From: Treponema sp.
Lineage (GTDB): Bacteria > Spirochaetota > Spirochaetia > Treponematales > Breznakiellaceae
DNA: 8,225 nucleotides
Direction: 5' to 3'
Assembly: GCA_031270205.1 (NCBI GenBank)
Contig: JAISYA010000192.1
Coordinates: 1-8,225 of the forward strand
The translations under genes were made by a program, and so were the position numbers. Of the stretch, positions 5,469 to 8,225 are shown in pieces (the stretch's first letter is position 1; every line of letters begins with the position of its first letter). A model generated the notes under the pieces. It searched no databases. It was not told the DNA's origin and saw only the letters and a program-made list of their open reading frames with translations.

Positions 5469-8089
5469 TAAGAATTATTCAGTTTGCGCACCACTTCCAC
5501 GGTCTCGACAACCTCAAACTGATCGCCGACCCGGACGTCGTCAAAATCCGCAAGGCCGATACCGCACTCAAAGCCGGCGGCCACTTCCCTCGCGTCGTCC
5601 TTGAAGCGTCTGAGGGAGGCGATCTTGCCGCTGTGAATAACAATCTGATCCCGGATAAGGTTTACCCCGGCGCTGCGTTTGACCGTGCCGCTTAGCACAT
5701 AACAGCCGGCAATGGTACCCACCTTGGGCACTTTGAAGGTTTCCCGCACCTCTACCTGGGCGATGACATCCTCCCTCGTCTCAGGTTTGAGCATGCCTTC
5801 CATGGCCTGCTCTATTTCCTCCACCGCCTTGTAGATGATATTGTACTTGCGAATGTCTACTTTTTCCTGCTCCGCGAGAATCTTTGCCTTGGGCAGGGGC
5901 CGGACATTGAAGCCGATGATGATGGCGTTAGACGCGACGGCAAGGTCCACGTCGCCTTCGTTGATCGGGCCGGGCAGGGCCTGAATAACGTGAAGCCTGA
6001 CTTCGCTCGTGGAAAGTTTCTCAAGACTCGATCGCAGGGCTTCGGCAGACCCCTGTACGTCGGCTTTGATGATCACTTTGAGTTCCTGAATCGCCCCGTC
6101 GCTTATCATGTCGTGGATATTATCCATGGTGATCTTTTTGATGTTTTTCGCGTCCTCAAAGCGTTTGAGTTCCTGCCGCTTGGACGAGAATTCCCTGGCG
6201 AGCTTTTCATCGTCCACCACTTGCAGCGGATCGCCGGCGTTGGGTATGCCTTCAAAACCCAGCACCTCGACGGGCATGGAGGGGGTGGCCTTGGTGAGTT
6301 TTTCGCCCTTGTCGTTGAATATTGCCCGCACTTTGCCGGGCCATATCCCCGCCACAAAAGAGTCGCCGATGGTGAGTGTTCCCCTCTCCACCATAACGGT
6401 AGCCACAATGCCCCGGCCATGATCAATCCGCGATTCGAGAATCTTCCCCTCGGCGCTGCGCTGGTAATTGGCCTTGAGGTCCTGTATTTCAGCCTCAAGG
6501 AGGATCGCCTCAATGAGCTTGTCAATACCGACCTTTTGCAGTGCCGAAAGTTCCACAAACATGGTCTGACCGCCCCAGTCTTCGGGCATCAGGCCCAGTT
6601 CGGAAAGCTGGCTTTTTACCTTGTCGGGGTTTGCCTCGGGTTTGTCAATCTTGTTCACTGCTACGATGATGGGAACATTCGCTTCTTTGGCGTGGTTGAT
6701 GGCTTCGATTGTCTGGGGCATAACGCCGTCGTCGGCTGCCACCACCAGGACCACGATGTCCGTAACCTGGGCGCCTCTGGCCCTCATGCGGGTAAAGGCT
6801 TCGTGGCCGGGGGTGTCAAGGAAGGTGATACTGCCGTGGGGGGTATCCACCATATAAGCGCCGATGTGCTGGGTAATGCCGCCGAACTCGCCTGAAACCA
6901 CGTCGGCGCTGCGGATGGCGTCCAGCAGTTTTGTCTTGCCGTGGTCAACATGGCCCATAACGGTAACCACCGGCGACCTGGGCAGCATTTCGGCGCCTTC
7001 GTCGGAGCCGGTCTCAATGAGCGTCTCGTCGTAGAGGCTGACGATCTTTACATCGGCCCCGAATTCGCCCGCCAGAATGGAGGCGGTGTCCGCGTCAATC
7101 TGCTGGTTTATCGTAACCATCTGGCCCATGCTCATCAGTTTCTGAATGAGGTCCGAGGCTTTCAGGTTCATTTTCCGGGCCAGTTCCGATACGGAAATAA
7201 CTTCCATGATTTCAATGGTTTTGGGTACCGGATTGGCCACGTGGGTGATTTTTTTCTTGGTCTTGAGGAGTTTCTCCTCCATCTCAAGTTCTTTTTCCTT
7301 GCGGTTGTACACCGGCTTCTTGGCCCTGAAGCTCCGTTTTACCGGTCCCTTACCTTCGCCCAGAGGCCCGGAAGGCGTCTGGGCGGGACCGCGGCCGGCG
7401 CCGGGACGGGGAGGCCCCCCAAACCCGCCGGGTCTGCCCGGGCCTCCGGGTCTGGGGCCGAAACCCGGTCTGCCTCCGGGGCCGCCGGGTTTGGGACCGA
7501 AGCCCGGTCTGCCCGAAGGGCCGGACGGACGGGAAGCGCCGCCAAAGCCAGGTCTGTTGTCCGGGCCTCTGCCGCCCTGATTCGTATAGACGGGCTTTCC
7601 GCCGGGCTTGCCGGTAGCGCCTGCGGGCCGCTGGGTAAAGCGGCCCGGCTGGGAGGGCCGGGGACCGTTGTCGTTTTTACGCCCGACCATCCTGCCCCCC
7701 ACCTTGCCGGCGACGGCCGCCGGCCGCTCGGTAAAGGGGAAAGAACCTGGCCGCTGTTCTTTTTTCACCGTTCCGGCAGTTTCGGCGCCGGCCGGCTCGT
7801 CTTTTTGCGCCCGCGGCAGGTCCTGCGGAGGCGCTGTCCCGCCGGCATGGGTATCGCCCTGAACCGCTGTCCCGGCGGAGGAAGCCGGAGAACCGGAGAC
7901 AACAATTTTGGGCTGAACCTTTTTTACCGTCCCCTGGACAGCGGCAGGCGCGGGGGACTTCTTTTTAACGACGATCACCTTACGGCGCTCGGCATGCTCT
8001 GCGGAACTTTTTCCTTCTTCGTGCCCGCTTTGAGCATGTTTGATGAGTTCAGCTTTAGGTTTCTGTGTGTTGTCGGTTTCCTCTGCCAT
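5468..8089 (-). CDS. infB: Translation initiation factor IF-2
   Basis: IF2 is the GTPase that brings fMet-tRNA to the 30S subunit and promotes subunit joining. The protein has 873 residues, close to E. coli's long form. Residues 1-270 are a basic, low-complexity extension, Gly/Pro/Arg-rich at 130-235, with a tandem 13-residue repeat. The conserved IF2 N-domain lies at about 293-350 (ISVSELARKMNLKASDL). The G domain carries G1 GHVDHGKT (379-386), G2 GGITQHIG (403-410), G3 DTPGHE (425-430), G4 NKID (479-482) and G5 SAL (515-517), all intact. Domain II follows at about 545-630, domain III at about 665-765 and the C-terminal tRNA-binding domain at about 780-870, with GFECGIGLADF (839-849). ATG 8089 has AAAGGA (8095-8100) five bases upstream. 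The gene leads infB-rbfA-truB; whether nusA lies further upstream cannot be seen, since repeats fill the last 116 bases of the window. Confidence 0.99.
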   Translation of the reverse strand: MAEETDNTQKPKAELIKHAQSGHEEGKSSAEHAERRKVIVVKKKSPAPAAVQGTVKKVQPKIVVSGSPASSAGTAVQGDTHAGGTAPPQDLPRAQKDEPAGAETAGTVKKEQRPGSFPFTERPAAVAGKVGGRMVGRKNDNGPRPSQPGRFTQRPAGATGKPGGKPVYTNQGGRGPDNRPGFGGASRPSGPSGRPGFGPKPGGPGGRPGFGPRPGGPGRPGGFGGPPRPGAGRGPAQTPSGPLGEGKGPVKRSFRAKKPVYNRKEKELEMEEKLLKTKKKITHVANPVPKTIEIMEVISVSELARKMNLKASDLIQKLMSMGQMVTINQQIDADTASILAGEFGADVKIVSLYDETLIETGSDEGAEMLPRSPVVTVMGHVDHGKTKLLDAIRSADVVSGEFGGITQHIGAYMVDTPHGSITFLDTPGHEAFTRMRARGAQVTDIVVLVVAADDGVMPQTIEAINHAKEANVPIIVAVNKIDKPEANPDKVKSQLSELGLMPEDWGGQTMFVELSALQKVGIDKLIEAILLEAEIQDLKANYQRSAEGKILESRIDHGRGIVATVMVERGTLTIGDSFVAGIWPGKVRAIFNDKGEKLTKATPSMPVEVLGFEGIPNAGDPLQVVDDEKLAREFSSKRQELKRFEDAKNIKKITMDNIHDMISDGAIQELKVIIKADVQGSAEALRSSLEKLSTSEVRLHVIQALPGPINEGDVDLAVASNAIIIGFNVRPLPKAKILAEQEKVDIRKYNIIYKAVEEIEQAMEGMLKPETREDVIAQVEVRETFKVPKVGTIAGCYVLSGTVKRSAGVNLIRDQIVIHSGKIASLRRFKDDAREVAAGFECGIGLADFDDVRVGDQFEVVETVEVVRKLNNS
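7436..7513 (-). repeat. Tandem 39-bp coding repeat inside infB
   Basis: Residues 193-205 and 206-218 of IF2 are the same 13-residue unit, GRPGFGPKPGGPG and GRPGFGPRPGGPG, differing only at Lys/Arg. The two DNA copies differ mostly at third positions, so the duplication is not very recent. The unit lies in the disordered linker before the conserved IF2 N-domain, where length varies freely among species. Confidence 0.75.
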
Positions 8090-8109
8090 AATAATCCTTT
8101 GTCATCCGA

Positions 8110-8163
8110 GCCTGTTCCAAAACTAATTGACTGTGCGCTCACGCGCACGGTTTTGGACCAGGC
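8110..8163. repeat. Nested hairpin element upstream of infB, fused to the 81-bp repeat
   Basis: The outer arms GCCTGTTCCAAAAC (8110-8123) and GTTTTGGACCAGGC (8150-8163) are 13 of 14 complementary. Inside them is a perfect 6-bp stem GTGCGC (8133-8138) / GCGCAC (8143-8148) with a 4-nt loop. In the minus-strand RNA, which is the infB sense, that loop reads GUGA, a stable GNRA tetraloop. Nine unpaired bases (8124-8132) remain on one side. The element begins about 10 nt upstream of the infB ribosome site. Its right arm is also the left end of 81-bp repeat copy 2. Confidence 0.75.
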
Positions 8164-8225
8164 TCTTGCAGTTTTTCAGGCTAAAGCCTTGCAAAACTAC
8201 GTTTTTTAAAGGTTTCTGTTCCAAA
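8145..8225 (+). repeat. 81-bp dispersed repeat, copy 2 (runs to the window edge)
   Basis: It is identical to 12-92 at 80 of 81 positions and in the same orientation. The one change (A8199 for G66) breaks a pair in the inner hairpin. The match is cut by the window end, so the element may be longer. The left flanks of the two copies differ from 8144 leftward, which sets that boundary near position 12 / 8145. Confidence 0.85.

Noticed and set aside
5990..6895. A 301-codon plus-strand frame opposite the G domain of infB
   Set aside because: It is antisense to conserved infB codons; long opposite-strand frames are expected in G+C-rich genes with this codon bias.
6941..8209. A 422-codon open frame on the plus strand opposite infB
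   Set aside because: It is antisense to the secure infB gene. Its Gly/Arg/Ser-rich translation is the mirror of the Gly/Pro linker, and it ends inside the repeat. No ribosome site or protein family is visible.

Overview
The window looks like a stretch of spirochaete chromosome, most likely Treponema-like and possibly of the termite-gut type. This rests on three things: a lipoprotein with a relaxed lipobox, the run infB-rbfA-truB with an unusually Gly/Pro-rich IF2 N-terminus, and many short palindromes built on GTTCCAAAACT. I recall the palindromes from such genomes but could not check that here. Base composition is moderately high in G+C. No tRNA, rRNA or CRISPR array is visible.

Layout from left to right. 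Positions 1-110 hold an 81-bp repeat fused to a perfect-armed palindrome, which cuts off the N-terminal remnant of a transposase (73-261, minus strand). Positions 262-550 hold a clear rho-independent terminator on the minus strand and structured, gene-free sequence that is either a long 3'UTR or a small RNA. Next comes an exported protein of unknown function with degenerate YD-like motifs (551-1795, minus). A divergent intergenic region (1796-1948) carries a promoter and a decayed palindrome. Two plus-strand genes follow: a cytosolic class-C-beta-lactamase-like serine hydrolase (1949-2815) and a lipoprotein of the endonuclease/exonuclease/phosphatase fold (2921-4069). The right half is the minus-strand translation cluster infB (5468-8089), rbfA (4997-5407) and truB (4081-5004), read from right to left.

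The translation cluster forms one unit. IF2 places initiator tRNA on the 30S subunit, RbfA helps mature the 30S subunit, and TruB makes pseudouridine 55 in tRNAs. rbfA and truB overlap by 8 nt. A 34-bp palindrome fills most of the infB-rbfA gap, so it would be transcribed as a hairpin in the operon mRNA. A second copy of the 81-bp repeat, fused to a nested hairpin, lies just upstream of infB, so the 8.1 kb between the two copies is bracketed by near-identical direct repeats.

The ordinary genes are secure. The parts that repay a second look are the palindrome family and its placement, the possible anti-Shine-Dalgarno RNA at 318-530, and the apparently leaderless promoter of the exported protein. 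I see no clear new multi-gene system.
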